Shown: positions 1-10,478 of the stretch, one piece after another
Numbering within the stretch: position 1 is the first letter of the stretch
How the letters are laid out: each line of letters opens with the position of its first letter
The notes under the pieces: generated by a model
Database searches by the model: none
Seen by the model: only the letters and a program-made list of their open reading frames with translations
Told to the model about the DNA's origin: nothing
NCBI RefSeq assembly: GCF_014652635.1
Contig: NZ_BMZE01000001.1
Coordinates: 692,051-756,050 of the forward strand
Length of the DNA stretch: 64,000 bases
Reading direction: 5' to 3'
Origin: Devosia pacifica
GTDB lineage: Bacteria; Pseudomonadota; Alphaproteobacteria; Rhizobiales; Devosiaceae
Translations under genes and position numbers: made by a program

Positions 1-727
1 AACGCTCAATCTCGGGCTTTGCGAAATAATAGCCTTGAAAGAGTTTTACGCCGGCTTCTCGCAACGCCTGCAATTCGCCGTGTGTCTCTACGCCCTCGGC
101 GATGACGTTGATATCAAGATCGCGCCCAATGCTCAAAAGTCCCCGCACGATGGCGCGACGGACGGCTGAGGTGTCGACGCCGCGAATAATTTCCATATCG
201 ATCTTGATCAGATCCGGCTGGAACTTGGCGAGAAGATTGAGTCCGGCATAGCCCGCGCCAAAATCATCGAGCGCGGTGGTAAAGCCCATCCGCTTGTACT
301 CTGCCACGATGTGCTCGACATGAGCCGTATCGGTCATTTCTTCGTTCTCGGTGAACTCGAACATCAGCCGACGCGGATCGAACTTCGCACGTGCCGCAGC
401 AGCGAGCGACGAGCGGATACACGCCGAAGGCTCGTAGACAGCGTTCGGCAGGAAATTGATCGAGAGCATGGCCTTCGAGTTGGCCGTGAGTTTGGACCCT
501 GCCAGTTCAATTGCCTTCACCCGGCATGCCTGATCAAAGGTGTACCGGTTATCTTCGTTGACCTGCCGCAAGACTTCGAATGCGCCTTGCCCGCCAGTGC
601 CCCGGACCAGTGCTTCGTAGCCCCACACCTCGCCAGCCGTTAGGTCAACGATCGGATGAAAGGCCATGGTGAAATCAATGGGGAACGGCTCCGCGTTGCG
701 GCAGCCGTTGCAACCTGTGGTAGACAT
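1..727 (-). CDS. EAL-domain cyclic-di-GMP phosphodiesterase (C-terminus cut by window edge)
   Basis: A single-domain EAL protein that should hydrolyse cyclic-di-GMP to pGpG in the cytoplasm. The reading frame runs from an ATG at 727 off the left edge, so about 240 N-terminal residues are visible and the end is missing. The family residues are present: YEALVRG (signature Glu), SINFLP (metal-binding Asn), FEFTE, DDFGAGYAGL (Asp pair), KIDMEII (Lys) and IAEGVET (Glu), so an active enzyme is expected. No GGDEF or sensory domain precedes EAL. Instead there is a short N-terminal stretch with two cysteines (GCNGCRNAEPFP), a feature I associate with stand-alone EAL proteins and which could bind metal or sense redox; that role is inference. 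It lies 89 bases downstream of the ferredoxin gene on the same strand. Confidence 0.9.
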   Translation of the reverse strand, partial: MSTTGCNGCRNAEPFPIDFTMAFHPIVDLTAGEVWGYEALVRGTGGQGAFEVLRQVNEDNRYTFDQACRVKAIELAGSKLTANSKAMLSINFLPNAVYEPSACIRSSLAAAARAKFDPRRLMFEFTENEEMTDTAHVEHIVAEYKRMGFTTALDDFGAGYAGLNLLAKFQPDLIKIDMEIIRGVDTSAVRRAIVRGLLSIGRDLDINVIAEGVETHGELQALREAGVKLFQGYYFAKPEIER

Positions 728-816
728 GAAGCGACCTTATAGGTTCGAGCAAACACGCTTATCCTGCCGAACGAGCTTTAAGATTTCGCAAGTCTATAGA
801 GTACTAAATCGTACAA

Positions 817-1149
817 TCAGGCTGCCACGTCGTCTTTCGACGCACTGGGCGCAAGCGTAACTTTGAGCCCGTCAAGGCTCTCGTCGAGAAGAATCTGGCA
901 GGACAGGCGCGAGTTCGAGCGAACGTCAGCGACCGTGTCGAGCATATCTTCTTCTTCCTCGCTCGGCGCTCCGACTTTGTCCATCCACTCTTCGGCAACA
1001 AAGACGTGACAGGTGGCGCAAGAACAGGCGCCACCACACTCGGCCTTTATGTTGAGCCCCCAATCGCGGATGACTTCCATTGTCCGCCACCCGTCGAGCC
1101 CCTCAAGCTCGTGCTCGACGCCGGCCTGGTCTGTGACATGGATTTTCAT
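817..1149 (-). CDS. 2Fe-2S ferredoxin, adrenodoxin type
   Basis: A 110-residue plant/adrenodoxin-fold electron carrier. The cluster ligands are visible as ECGGACSCATCH (C-x5-C-x2-C) followed by the fourth cysteine in RLSCQI, and an acidic loop (EEEEDML) typical of adrenodoxin-like proteins lies between them. The ATG at 1149 is preferred over a GTG at 1158, because a GAGG ribosome site sits 8 bases before the ATG while the GTG falls inside that site. It follows a ferredoxin-NADP reductase gene by 39 bases and closes the sulfur assimilation set, so the likely job is to pass electrons from that reductase to the ferredoxin-type sulfite reductase. The partner choice is inferred from gene order. 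A second ferredoxin of the same class lies at 7154-7474. Confidence 0.9.
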   Translation of the reverse strand: MKIHVTDQAGVEHELEGLDGWRTMEVIRDWGLNIKAECGGACSCATCHVFVAEEWMDKVGAPSEEEEDMLDTVADVRSNSRLSCQILLDESLDGLKVTLAPSASKDDVAA

Positions 1150-1188
1150 CGGGGCCACCTCTGCTAATTCCGGAGGGACGCCGCCGTA

Positions 1189-2310
<1,122 letters not shown>

Positions 2311-2354
2311 TCAAGAGGGGCCGGTTTCAAGCCGGCACGGTGCAACCGCCTGGC

Positions 2355-3626
2355 TCAGCCAGCGCGACGAAGATACGGCCGTGTGCCGACCGGAATTTCG
2401 GCTGCGCCTGTGGGTTGATAGAATATATCGACCTCGGCCAGACGACCTTCACTGAGCGCCTTGCGCGTCGGCTCATGCGTCACAACAAAGCTGTCAATGC
2501 CACAGCGCCGCATCAGCGGAATCTGATCGGCAAGAACGTCGCCCACCGCCCTGATTTCGCCGGCAAATTTATAACGCTCCCGAGAGAGGCGCGCTGTCGA
2601 ATAGCCGCGACCATCAGTGAAGGCAGGAAAATTGACCGCAATCGAGGAGAACCGGTCGAGATCCGCCTCAACATCTTCGATCCGTTCGCCGGGTGACACC
2701 AACAGCCCTAGCGGATGCTGTGTCTTCAGGAACGCCTCGCGGTGTTCAACAAAGACCGTCAGAGGAATGTGCACATAGCGCGCTGCGGCCGGATCGGTTT
2801 CATCGGTCCACTCCTTGAAGGGGTCCGGTTTGAAGGTGCCATCCTTGAAGATCGTCCGCTTATTGGCTTGCATGGGAGATGCGATGGCTCCGTTGAAATC
2901 GAAATGGATGCCGCATTCGCGCTTGTTGAAGCCGCGCCAACGGCCGGCACGTGGATCTTCCCCCTCGCCAACGGCGGAGGTGCAAGGCGCACAGCCGATA
3001 GACTTGTAGCCGTGGGCGTAAAGTGGGTGCTCGGGCAGATCATGCTCTGCCTTGTATGCCGCCACGTCTGCATCCGAGAAATAGGCCAGTGGATTGATCT
3101 TGATGCGGTCATCGCTGGTCAACTCGAAGTGCGGAAGCACCCCGCGCTCCGCAGTCTGATAACGCTTGCGGCCGGTGACCCAACCACCAAACTGCTCGGT
3201 AATCGGCTCCAACGGCTCGGTCTTCCTGATATGGCAGCACGAATCCGGATCCGTTTCCCACAGGGTGCCATCAGGATCGAACCGCGCCAGATCCTCGCTC
3301 GACGGGTAGATCGGAATGACGTTTGTCAGCCCCAGACGCTGCTTGAGCGTTTCAACGTATGCGAGCGTTTCCGTGAAGTGCTTGCCTGTCTCTAGAAAAT
3401 AGATCGGCATATTCTTGTCGACCTCGGAGACCAAGTGCAGCAGCACCGCCGAGTCCGCACCGAACGAAGAGACGATCGCCATGTCGCCGGGCAGGATCTG
3501 GGTTGCGGCATGCTGCAGCACGCCAAGCGCATCCATCTCGTCGAACATGCCGTTGAGCGCGACAATGCCGAGCTCTCTGAGTGGATCGTGCTGATGCTGC
3601 CTAGGCAGCGCGCTCACTTGGGCCAT
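2355..3626 (-). CDS. cysH: Adenylyl/phosphoadenylyl-sulfate reductase fused to a DUF934 domain
   Basis: This 423-residue protein joins two domains. Residues 1-250 are a PP-loop adenylyl-sulfate reductase that turns activated sulfate into sulfite. The loop SSFGADSAVLL is near residue 53, and the iron-sulfur cysteines CC (130-131) and CAPC (212, 215) mark the 4Fe-4S, APS-preferring subtype. The catalytic cysteine lies in ECGIH (237-241). Residues about 283-420 match DUF934, usually a separate small protein next to CysI and CysH; its role is unknown. The ATG at 3626 overlaps the end of cysI by 26 bases, implying coupled translation, and longer upstream starts lie inside cysI. APS preference is inferred from the cysteines. 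Confidence 0.9.
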   Translation of the reverse strand: MAQVSALPRQHQHDPLRELGIVALNGMFDEMDALGVLQHAATQILPGDMAIVSSFGADSAVLLHLVSEVDKNMPIYFLETGKHFTETLAYVETLKQRLGLTNVIPIYPSSEDLARFDPDGTLWETDPDSCCHIRKTEPLEPITEQFGGWVTGRKRYQTAERGVLPHFELTSDDRIKINPLAYFSDADVAAYKAEHDLPEHPLYAHGYKSIGCAPCTSAVGEGEDPRAGRWRGFNKRECGIHFDFNGAIASPMQANKRTIFKDGTFKPDPFKEWTDETDPAAARYVHIPLTVFVEHREAFLKTQHPLGLLVSPGERIEDVEADLDRFSSIAVNFPAFTDGRGYSTARLSRERYKFAGEIRAVGDVLADQIPLMRRCGIDSFVVTHEPTRKALSEGRLAEVDIFYQPTGAAEIPVGTRPYLRRAG

Positions 3627-5271
3627 AAAGCGCCTCCTTGAACGGTGCGTCACCAAGCCGGCGCAGCGCCACGATGAATGGCTCGTCCGCACTCGTGCGG
3701 TTAGCGAGATAGGTTTCGACGATCCGCTCGATCGCATCTGGCACGGCTTCTGCCTCGAAGCCACGGCCAAGGATCTTGCCGACCGCAGCCTGTTCGGTCG
3801 CATCGCCGCCGAGCGTGATTTGGTAGAGTTCGCCGCCCTTCTTCTCGACGCCGAGAATGCCGATATGCCCGACATGGTGATGGCCGCAGGCGTTGATGCA
3901 GCCAGAAATCTTGATCTTGAGCTCGCCGATCTCCTGCTGGCGCTCGATCTTGGCAAAGCGTTCCGAGATCGACTGCGCGATCGGGATCGAACGGGCATTG
4001 GCCAGCGCACAAAAGTCGAGCCCCGGGCAGCAGATCATGTCGGTGATCAGCCCGGCATTGCCGGTGGCCAGTTCCGCCTCGACCAGCGTGTCGAACACGG
4101 CGCGCAGATCGCTGATGCGGACATGCGGCAGCACCAGGTTTTGTTCGTGGGTGACGCGCAACTCATCGAACGAATACCGTTCGGCCAGGTCGGCAACGAC
4201 ATCCATCTGCGCATCGCTCGCATCACCTGGAGGCTTGCCGACCGGCTTCAGAGAAATGGTGACGCTGGCATAGCCCGGCTGGCGGTGCGACGAGACGTTG
4301 TTCTCGAGCCAATCGCCATAGGCAGCGTCGAGAATGCGCTCACGCGCCACATCAATCGGTGTGACCGGGAGATCCTCGAACGGCGGCGGCGCAAAATAGG
4401 CCGAGATCCGATCCAGCTCTTCCTGTGGCAGCGTCAGCTGACCGCCACGCAATTCGGCGAACTCGGCCTCGACCTGACCCTTGATCGATTCCAGCCCCTC
4501 TTCATGCACGAGGATCTTGATGCGTGCCTTGTACTTGTTATCGCGCCGGCCATAGCGGTTGTAGACCCGCATGATGCTCTCGAGGTAGCTCAGCAGGTGC
4601 TCGTGCGGCACGTAGCCGTTGATCATCTTGCCGATCATCGGCGTTCGCCCGAGACCACCCCCGACCCAGACTTCCCAACCGACCTGCCCATCGGGATTGG
4701 CGACTGCCTGCAGCCCGATATCATGGAAGCGGATTGCCGCCCGGTCATTCGGAGAGCCGGTCATCGCAATCTTGAACTTGCGCGGCAGGTAGGTGAACTC
4801 GGGATGGAGGCTCGACCATTGCCGCAGGATTTCCGCAACAGGACGCGGATCGATGATTTCGTCGGCGGCAGCACCAGCGAACTGGTCGGTGGTGATGTTG
4901 CGAATGCAATTGCCCGAGGTCTGGATGGCGTGCATCTCGACCGAGGCCAGTTCGGACAGGATCACCGGCACGTCTTTCAGGCGCGGCCAGTTGAACTGGA
5001 TGTTCTGGCGGGTGGTAAAGTGGCCATAGCCGCGATCATAGGTGCGCGCGATATGGGCCAGCTTGCGCATCTGGTTGGCACTCAGCGTGCCGTAGGGTAC
5101 CGCAACGCGCAGCATATAGGCATGCAATTGAAGGTAGAGGCCGTTCATAAGCCGTAGCGGCCGGAACTGGTCTTCGCTCAGCTCACCCGAGAGGCGGCGA
5201 ACCACCTGATCAGAGAACTGCGCGGTACGCTCGCGGACAAACGCAGCGTCAAATTCGTCATATCGATACAT
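3601..5271 (-). CDS. cysI: Ferredoxin-type nitrite/sulfite reductase, sirohaem haemoprotein
   Basis: A 556-residue assimilatory reductase that carries out the six-electron reduction of sulfite to sulfide. It shows the two-fold ferredoxin-like/sirohaem architecture. The cluster and sirohaem ligands are CCPGLDFC (C415-x5-C421) and CINACGHH (C458-x3-C462). TTRQNIQFNW near residue 87 and the SGNCIRN stretch near residue 120 are family hallmarks. There is no flavin domain, so ferredoxin is the expected donor, agreeing with the reductase and ferredoxin genes downstream. Three in-frame ATGs crowd the start; 5271 is chosen because GAGG lies 6 bases before it. The start overlaps the DUF2849 gene by 14 bases. 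The placement between cysG and cysH favours sulfite over nitrite as substrate. Confidence 0.93.
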   Translation of the reverse strand: MYRYDEFDAAFVRERTAQFSDQVVRRLSGELSEDQFRPLRLMNGLYLQLHAYMLRVAVPYGTLSANQMRKLAHIARTYDRGYGHFTTRQNIQFNWPRLKDVPVILSELASVEMHAIQTSGNCIRNITTDQFAGAAADEIIDPRPVAEILRQWSSLHPEFTYLPRKFKIAMTGSPNDRAAIRFHDIGLQAVANPDGQVGWEVWVGGGLGRTPMIGKMINGYVPHEHLLSYLESIMRVYNRYGRRDNKYKARIKILVHEEGLESIKGQVEAEFAELRGGQLTLPQEELDRISAYFAPPPFEDLPVTPIDVARERILDAAYGDWLENNVSSHRQPGYASVTISLKPVGKPPGDASDAQMDVVADLAERYSFDELRVTHEQNLVLPHVRISDLRAVFDTLVEAELATGNAGLITDMICCPGLDFCALANARSIPIAQSISERFAKIERQQEIGELKIKISGCINACGHHHVGHIGILGVEKKGGELYQITLGGDATEQAAVGKILGRGFEAEAVPDAIERIVETYLANRTSADEPFIVALRRLGDAPFKEALYGPSERAA

Positions 5272-5578
5272 GACCATCCTCATCCAGGTGCTGGCGGTCA
5301 AACACGGGGGCGGTTGGCCCGGCGGCTCGGATGCGCTCGCGCAGCCGGTCCGGCACGATCTCGCCGTCGTTTACAGAAACGGTTTCTGCTTCGAGGCTGA
5401 CGATACGCCCGGTGGCCTTGGTAGCCTCCATTGCCGCCGTCTTGGCCTCGCCGTCCTCCTCGGAGAACACGCGCGCCGCGGCAATGGTATCGACCCAGTT
5501 GCCCCGCGCATCGAGATAGACGGTCGCCCCCGATGTCAGTTCGTTGCCGGTGAGAACCTCACCGCGTGTGATGCTCAT
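5258..5578 (-). CDS. DUF2849 family protein, sulfite reductase operon
   Basis: A 106-residue protein starting MSITRGEVLTGNELTSGATVYLD, matching the DUF2849 family that in alphaproteobacteria is nearly always found between cysG and cysI. No catalytic motif is visible, and the biochemical role is not established. Its start lies one base after the cysG stop and its end overlaps the cysI start by 14 bases, so it is translationally embedded in the operon. The conserved location implies a helper role in sulfite reduction, for example in assembly or electron delivery, but this is inference only. Confidence 0.85.
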   Translation of the reverse strand: MSITRGEVLTGNELTSGATVYLDARGNWVDTIAAARVFSEEDGEAKTAAMEATKATGRIVSLEAETVSVNDGEIVPDRLRERIRAAGPTAPVFDRQHLDEDGHVSI

Positions 5579-5579
5579 T

Positions 5580-6974
5580 TCAGGCCGCCTCAACCGACTG
5601 TGGAATGATGGATGTGGCATCGGTCCAATTGCCCGCGGCAACCGCTTCGCCCACAAAGATGATCGCCGGGCCAGCCGGCAGATCGAGCGTGCCGCGCGCC
5701 AAGGCCTCGAGCGAACCGCTGTGAAGGCTCTTGTCGGTCCGACCGGCATTGACGACGATGCCGATTGGCAAATGCCCGCCGGCCCCATGCCCGATCAGCT
5801 TGGCCGCGACATCGCTTGCCGTCGACTTGCCCATGTAAAGTGCGAGGCTGAGTCCGGAGGACGCCAGAGACGCCCAGTGCTTCAAATCCGTATCGTCAGC
5901 ACCGTGCGCCGTGGCCATGACGAAGCCGCTCGAGACCTTGCGCAGCGTCACCGGTGTCGATGTATCTGCCGCAGCAGCAAGAGCCGAAGTGACGCCCGGC
6001 ACGATGGTGTAGGCGATGCCTTCCTTGCGCAGCGCCGCGATTTCCTCGCCGGCGCGCCCGAACACCATCGGATCGCCCGACTTGAGCCGCGCCACCTTCT
6101 TGCCCTCATGCGCGAGCCGGACGATTAGCGTGTTGATCTGCGCCTGGGTAAACGAGTGGTGGCCCTTGGCCTTGCCAACCGGGATCTGCTCGGCATCGCG
6201 CCGGCCCATCTGCACCACGGCTTCCGGCACAAGCTGGTCATGAACGATCACATCGGCCTGTTGCAGCAATCGCTGAGCGCGCAGGGTCAGCAAATCCTCG
6301 GCGCCGGGACCGGCGCCAATCAGCCAGACCTCGCCCTTGCCCTCGGCGCTTTCGGCATGACGAGTCAAAAGGGTCTCGGCGAGATCATCGCCGCCACCCT
6401 GCCCAACGGCCTCATCGACGCCGCGTGAAGTGACAAGATCCTCGTAAAACCAACGCCTTCTCGGGCCCGGCGGAATCAATGTCTCGACTCTCTTGCGCAG
6501 GCGCCCGGCGAGCTGCGCCACCGCCCCCAGGTTCGGCGACAGCAGTGCTTCGATCTGCGCCCGCACCAGCCGCGCCAGGACAGGCGCCGCGCCCTCGCTG
6601 GAAATCGCAATCGAGATCGGCGCGCGGTCGATGATTGAGGGTGTGTAGAAATCGCACTCGTGCGGCACGTCGACGACGTTGAGCGGCACACGACGCGTAC
6701 GCGCGGCGCATTTGGCGGTTTGGCCGTCAGGGCCATGGTCGGCGACGAAAACCATCGCAGCGCCGTCAAGGTCCTCTGGAACGAACCGACGCTCGCACAC
6801 GGTCAGGTCGAACGGGGAAAAGTCCGCCTCGATAACGCTAGCGATCACCACGAGGCGCGCCGAGGTCTTCGCCAACAGGCGAACCTTGTTCAAGGCCTCG
6901 TCGTCTCCTCCAACGACGACGACCTTCTTGCCTTCGACCTTGAGGCTGACCGGAAATGTATTGAGTTTGGTCAT
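5580..6974 (-). CDS. cysG: Sirohaem synthase, multifunctional CysG
   Basis: A 464-residue fusion that builds sirohaem, the prosthetic group of the downstream sulfite reductase. The N-terminal half is the precorrin-2 dehydrogenase/ferrochelatase: an NAD site is visible as VVVVGGDDEALNK near residue 18, a variant of the usual GGG. The C-terminal half (from about 215) is uroporphyrinogen-III C-methyltransferase, with VWLIGAGPGAEDLL, HDQLVPEAV, SGDPMVFGRAGEE and PGVTSALAAA. It is the first gene of the sulfur operon. The ATG at 6974 has GAGG 7 bases upstream, and a perfect inverted repeat 20-34 bases upstream may be its operator. Confidence 0.93.
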   Translation of the reverse strand: MTKLNTFPVSLKVEGKKVVVVGGDDEALNKVRLLAKTSARLVVIASVIEADFSPFDLTVCERRFVPEDLDGAAMVFVADHGPDGQTAKCAARTRRVPLNVVDVPHECDFYTPSIIDRAPISIAISSEGAAPVLARLVRAQIEALLSPNLGAVAQLAGRLRKRVETLIPPGPRRRWFYEDLVTSRGVDEAVGQGGGDDLAETLLTRHAESAEGKGEVWLIGAGPGAEDLLTLRAQRLLQQADVIVHDQLVPEAVVQMGRRDAEQIPVGKAKGHHSFTQAQINTLIVRLAHEGKKVARLKSGDPMVFGRAGEEIAALRKEGIAYTIVPGVTSALAAAADTSTPVTLRKVSSGFVMATAHGADDTDLKHWASLASSGLSLALYMGKSTASDVAAKLIGHGAGGHLPIGIVVNAGRTDKSLHSGSLEALARGTLDLPAGPAIIFVGEAVAAGNWTDATSIIPQSVEAA

Positions 6975-6993
6975 CTGCGACCCTCGCCATTCC

Positions 6994-7008
6994 GCCCTAA
7001 ATTAGGGC
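6994..7008. promoter_or_regulatory. Perfect inverted repeat upstream of cysG, candidate operator
   Basis: GCCCTAA-a-TTAGGGC, two 7-base arms around one base, lies 20-34 bases before the cysG start codon in the 179-base gap that separates the sulfur operon from the next ferredoxin gene. Spacing and symmetry suit a dimeric repressor binding at the promoter or transcription start. The regulator is not in view. Confidence 0.5.
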
Positions 7009-7153
7009 ACGACAGGCAAGCGCAACAAGCCGTTGATACTCAATAGTTTTTATATTTCCTGCGAAGCACTGCGCTTAGAAACGGAAAAACCGTCCTGCGC
7101 CGCATCACGCCAAATCCGTTCGCAAAACAGCGCGGCGGCAAAATGCGAAGCGC

Positions 7154-7474
7154 TTAGCCCTGCCGGTCAGGAACCCGCACCACCAAGCCATCGAGCGCGT
7201 CGCTGACCTTGATCTGGCAGCTAAGGCGGCTGGTATCGCGCACATCGAAGGCGAAATCCAGCATGTCCTCTTCCATCATCGAGGGGCCGCCGGTGGCCTC
7301 GAACCAATCCGGCTCGACATAGACATGGCAGGTGGCGCAGGTGCAGGCACCACCACATTCGGCGACGACGCCGGGCACACCGTTCATGATTGCGGTTTCC
7401 ATCACCGTTGCGCCGTTCTGGCCTTCGGTTTCGTGCCGCGTTCCGTCGGATTCGATGAAGGTGATCTTGGTCAT
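7154..7474 (-). CDS. Second 2Fe-2S ferredoxin, adrenodoxin type
   Basis: A 106-residue ferredoxin with ligands in [12 protein letters not shown] and RLSCQI and an acidic EEDML loop, clearly a paralogue of the protein at 817-1149. The start at 7474 ([11 protein letters not shown]) matches the beginning of its paralogue; the longer frame to 7501 adds nine residues with no family counterpart. It is transcribed on the same strand as the sulfur operon but separated from cysG by 179 bases containing a palindrome, so it may be an independent unit. Its partner is unknown: P450s, the ferredoxin reductase at 1189-2217 or sulfite reductase are all possible. Confidence 0.88.
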   Translation of the reverse strand: MTKITFIESDGTRHETEGQNGATVMETAIMNGVPGVVAECGGACTCATCHVYVEPDWFEATGGPSMMEEDMLDFAFDVRDTSRLSCQIKVSDALDGLVVRVPDRQG

Positions 7475-7554
7475 GGGGTCTCGCGTGGTCTTGCAGATCA
7501 TGCCGATATAAGAGATCGATCGGGGTTTAGAAACCCTGCAGCGATCCGGGCACT

Positions 7555-8742
7555 TCAGCGCAGCAGCCCCTCAAGATAATGCTGCTCGATTCCGAACAGA
7601 GTCTTGATGGCTGCTATCTGCTGCTCAACAGCGTCGCGGTCCCGGCCGGCGCGGCTGTCCTTTTCGGCAACGATCAGATTGTTCTTGGGCGTATGCGCGT
7701 CGGAGACGAACTCAAACACCTTGGTGCGATATCCGTGCCGTTCCAGAAGCAGCGCCCGCAGCGTGTCGGTCAGCATCTCGGCCTGACGCTCAAGGAAGAT
7801 ACCGTGTCGCAACATGGGCTCGAGGGACGTTGCGGCCTCCCCCGCTGCCATTTCGCGACGCACCTGCTTGTGACAGCACGGCGCCACCGCGATCAGCGCC
7901 GCGGACGCGGCAATGCCCTTGTAGATCGCGTCGTCGGTTGCCGTGTCACAGGCGTGCAGCGCAATCACCGCGTCGGCGCCATTGGCGTCGAAATCCATGA
8001 TCGTCCCGCTTTGAAAGCTCAGTCCCTCAAAACCCGATGCCCGCGCGGTCGCATTACCCTCACTCACCAGAGCAGGACGCATTTCAACGCCAACAATGCC
8101 GACCTCCAGCCCGGCAGTGCCGGTCAGATAATCGTACAGCGCAAAATCGAGATAGCCCTTGCCCGCGCCCATATCGAGAATCAGCGGCCGCTCGGTCTTG
8201 ATCGCCTGAATCAATGGCGCAAAAATCTCCACCATCTTGTTGATCTGGCGGAACTTGTCCTGCGCATCATTGCGGATAGCGCCGTCCTTGCCGGCCAGAC
8301 CCAACGCCTTGAGCCACGGCTTGTCGCTGCCGGCGAGTGGACGATTCTTTGTGCGGTCATGCGCGGTAGATGGCGCCGCGCGGCCCTTTGCCTCGGTCCG
8401 CTTGAGCCGCACCTTGTCGCCATTGCGCTCAAAGGATAGGTCGAACTCGGTGGTCGCCAGCTGGGCGCTGCGGAACGCCGTACGCAAATCCGCGCGCAGT
8501 AACGCCAGAGCTTCGGACTCGATGAAGTTCTTGATGATGTCGCGCGTCTTGTAGCGATAGGTGAAGGAGTACCGATCGCCGCGTTTGACGGTGATCTTCT
8601 TGACCTCGACCGATTTGAGCTCCTGCTCGGTGCCGTGATAGCCGCCCAACTTGAAACGAACCAGCGTGCCATCGGCGAAGGCGCTGGTGAGTGCGTCGAG
8701 CAGCTCTTCGATGCGATCGGGGACAGTCGTCACCACGATCAA
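7555..8742 (-). CDS. SAM-dependent methyltransferase, METTL25/RRNAD1-like
   Basis: A 395-residue protein with an N-terminal region of about 150 residues and a Rossmann methyltransferase domain. The SAM loop is [20 protein letters not shown] near residue 190, and [13 protein letters not shown] and VAPCCHKQ are typical of the METTL25-type family. The substrate is unknown. The start is inferred: no suitable ATG exists outside prfC, but a TTG at 8742 has AGGA 6 bases upstream and overlaps the prfC stop (TTGA), indicating coupling to release factor 3. Coupling to a translation gene suggests, without proof, an RNA or ribosome-related target. Confidence 0.75.
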   Translation of the reverse strand: MIVVTTVPDRIEELLDALTSAFADGTLVRFKLGGYHGTEQELKSVEVKKITVKRGDRYSFTYRYKTRDIIKNFIESEALALLRADLRTAFRSAQLATTEFDLSFERNGDKVRLKRTEAKGRAAPSTAHDRTKNRPLAGSDKPWLKALGLAGKDGAIRNDAQDKFRQINKMVEIFAPLIQAIKTERPLILDMGAGKGYLDFALYDYLTGTAGLEVGIVGVEMRPALVSEGNATARASGFEGLSFQSGTIMDFDANGADAVIALHACDTATDDAIYKGIAASAALIAVAPCCHKQVRREMAAGEAATSLEPMLRHGIFLERQAEMLTDTLRALLLERHGYRTKVFEFVSDAHTPKNNLIVAEKDSRAGRDRDAVEQQIAAIKTLFGIEQHYLEGLLR

Positions 8743-10361
8743 CGACGTTCCTTTGTGGCGAGGAAACGGATCTTCGGATAATCGTCCTGAGCCCGCTGTG
8801 CCCACCAGGCGTTCTGCGCCATGAACACCGGATCACCGTTGCGATCCTCGGCCATGTGCGATTTCTGCGCAGCGATGAAGCGCTTCATCTCATCGGGTTC
8901 ATCGCTCTCGACCCAGCGCACTACCTCAAGGCCGACGCTTTCGAAACCGATCGGCACATTATACTCCTTCTCGACACGCGCGCCGAGCACGTCGAGCTGC
9001 AGGGCACCAACGACGCCAACGAGATAATCCGCACCAATCATACGACGGAACACCTGGGCGACGCCCTCTTCCGAGAGATCGTTGAGCGCTTTGGCGAGCT
9101 GCTTTGCCTTGATCGCGTCAGTCAGGCGGACACGGCGGATGATTTCCGGCGCGAAGTTCGGAATGCCGGTGACCTTAATTGCGCTGCCCTCGGTCAGTGT
9201 ATCACCGACGCTGAGCGTGCCGTGATTGGGAATACCGACGATATCACCGGCCACCGCCTCTTCGGCCAGCTCGCGATCATGTCCGAAAAAGAACATCGGG
9301 CTGGTGACAGCGAGATCCTTGCCGGTGCGCACGTTGCGCAGCTTCATACCGCGCGTGAACTTGCCCGAAGATAGACGAACGAACGCGATGCGGTCGCGAT
9401 GGTTGGCATCCATGTTCGCCTGAACCTTGAAGACAAACCCGGAGACCTTCGGCTCATCCGGCGAAATAGGTGCTGGTTCTGCCGGCTGCGGACGCGGCTC
9501 CGGCGCCCATTCACCGAGCGCCTGCAAAAGCTCTGCCACCCCGAAGCCCTTGAGCGCCGACCCGAACAGGACCGGCGTAAGGTGGCCGGCCTGGAAATCC
9601 TCGAGGTCGAACTTCGGCAGCGCCGAGCGCGCCAGTTCCAGCGTGTCGAGCGCATTGACGAACACCGGATCGGCGATCAGTTCTTCATGCTCGAGCAGAT
9701 CCTCGATATCGTCCCACTCCGCGCCGGGGGCACCCGTGGGGCCGACAACGCGCTTCTCGACGAGGTCGAGATAACCTTTGTAGTCGACCCCCTGCCCAAT
9801 CGGCCACAAGGCGGGCGTCAGATCGAGCGCCAGCTTGTCGGCGATCTCGTCGAACAGGTCGAGCGGCTCACGGCCTTCGCGGTCGATCTTGTTGATGAAC
9901 GTTATGATCGGTATGTCGCGCAGCCGGCACACTTCGAACAACTTGAGTGTCTGGCTCTCAATGCCCTTGGCGGCGTCGATCACCATGATCGCAGCATCGA
10001 CCGCGGTTAGCACGCGATAGGTATCCTCGGAAAAGTCCGAGTGGCCCGGCGTATCGAGAAGGTTGAAGGTCAGGCCCTGGTAGTCGAAGGTCATCACCGA
10101 AGATGCAACGGAAATGCCGCGCTGCTGCTCCATTTCCATCCAGTCGGATCGGGTGGAGCGAGCGCTGGCCTTGCCGCGCACCTGCCCGGCTTTCTGAATG
10201 GCGCCTGCCGCTGACAGCAAGCGCTCGGTCAGCGTGGTCTTGCCGGCGTCAGGGTGCGATATGATCGCGAAAGTCCGGCGCGAACGATACGGGTTCTCGC
10301 TCGCAAGCGACTGGCTGATACGACTTTCCGGCGCGCTAGCAACCGCTTCGAGTGCACTCAT
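8739..10361 (-). CDS. prfC: Peptide chain release factor 3 (GTPase)
   Basis: RF3 recycles class-I release factors from the ribosome after termination. This 540-residue protein shows the translational GTPase G motifs: SHPDAGKTTL (G1, near residue 35), RGISVAS (G2), LLDTPGHSDF (G3) and FINKIDREG (G4). Domain II and the C-terminal RF3 domain follow to full length. The ATG at 10361 gives the usual short N-terminal extension; the frame continues upstream to 10415 without family support. It is followed by a coupled methyltransferase gene whose TTG start overlaps the prfC stop. Confidence 0.95.
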   Translation of the reverse strand: MSALEAVASAPESRISQSLASENPYRSRRTFAIISHPDAGKTTLTERLLSAAGAIQKAGQVRGKASARSTRSDWMEMEQQRGISVASSVMTFDYQGLTFNLLDTPGHSDFSEDTYRVLTAVDAAIMVIDAAKGIESQTLKLFEVCRLRDIPIITFINKIDREGREPLDLFDEIADKLALDLTPALWPIGQGVDYKGYLDLVEKRVVGPTGAPGAEWDDIEDLLEHEELIADPVFVNALDTLELARSALPKFDLEDFQAGHLTPVLFGSALKGFGVAELLQALGEWAPEPRPQPAEPAPISPDEPKVSGFVFKVQANMDANHRDRIAFVRLSSGKFTRGMKLRNVRTGKDLAVTSPMFFFGHDRELAEEAVAGDIVGIPNHGTLSVGDTLTEGSAIKVTGIPNFAPEIIRRVRLTDAIKAKQLAKALNDLSEEGVAQVFRRMIGADYLVGVVGALQLDVLGARVEKEYNVPIGFESVGLEVVRWVESDEPDEMKRFIAAQKSHMAEDRNGDPVFMAQNAWWAQRAQDDYPKIRFLATKERR

Positions 10362-10478
10362 GGCGATGATCCTGCTGGAGAGATCGAGACGTGAGGGCGC
10401 GACGCGACAGTACACGGACCCTCGCCGCGACCCGTGCTGTATATGGCCCCATCCCGCCAGCCGTCAAATGCGCAGTGC

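Noticed and set aside
2321-2337. Hairpin GCCGG...CCGGC between cysH and the ferredoxin reductase as a terminator
   Set aside because: Short stem without a T-run; the downstream genes appear functionally linked, so termination is not supported.
3820-5157. Plus-strand 445-codon ORF
   Set aside because: Antisense to the sulfite reductase gene with its cysteine motifs.
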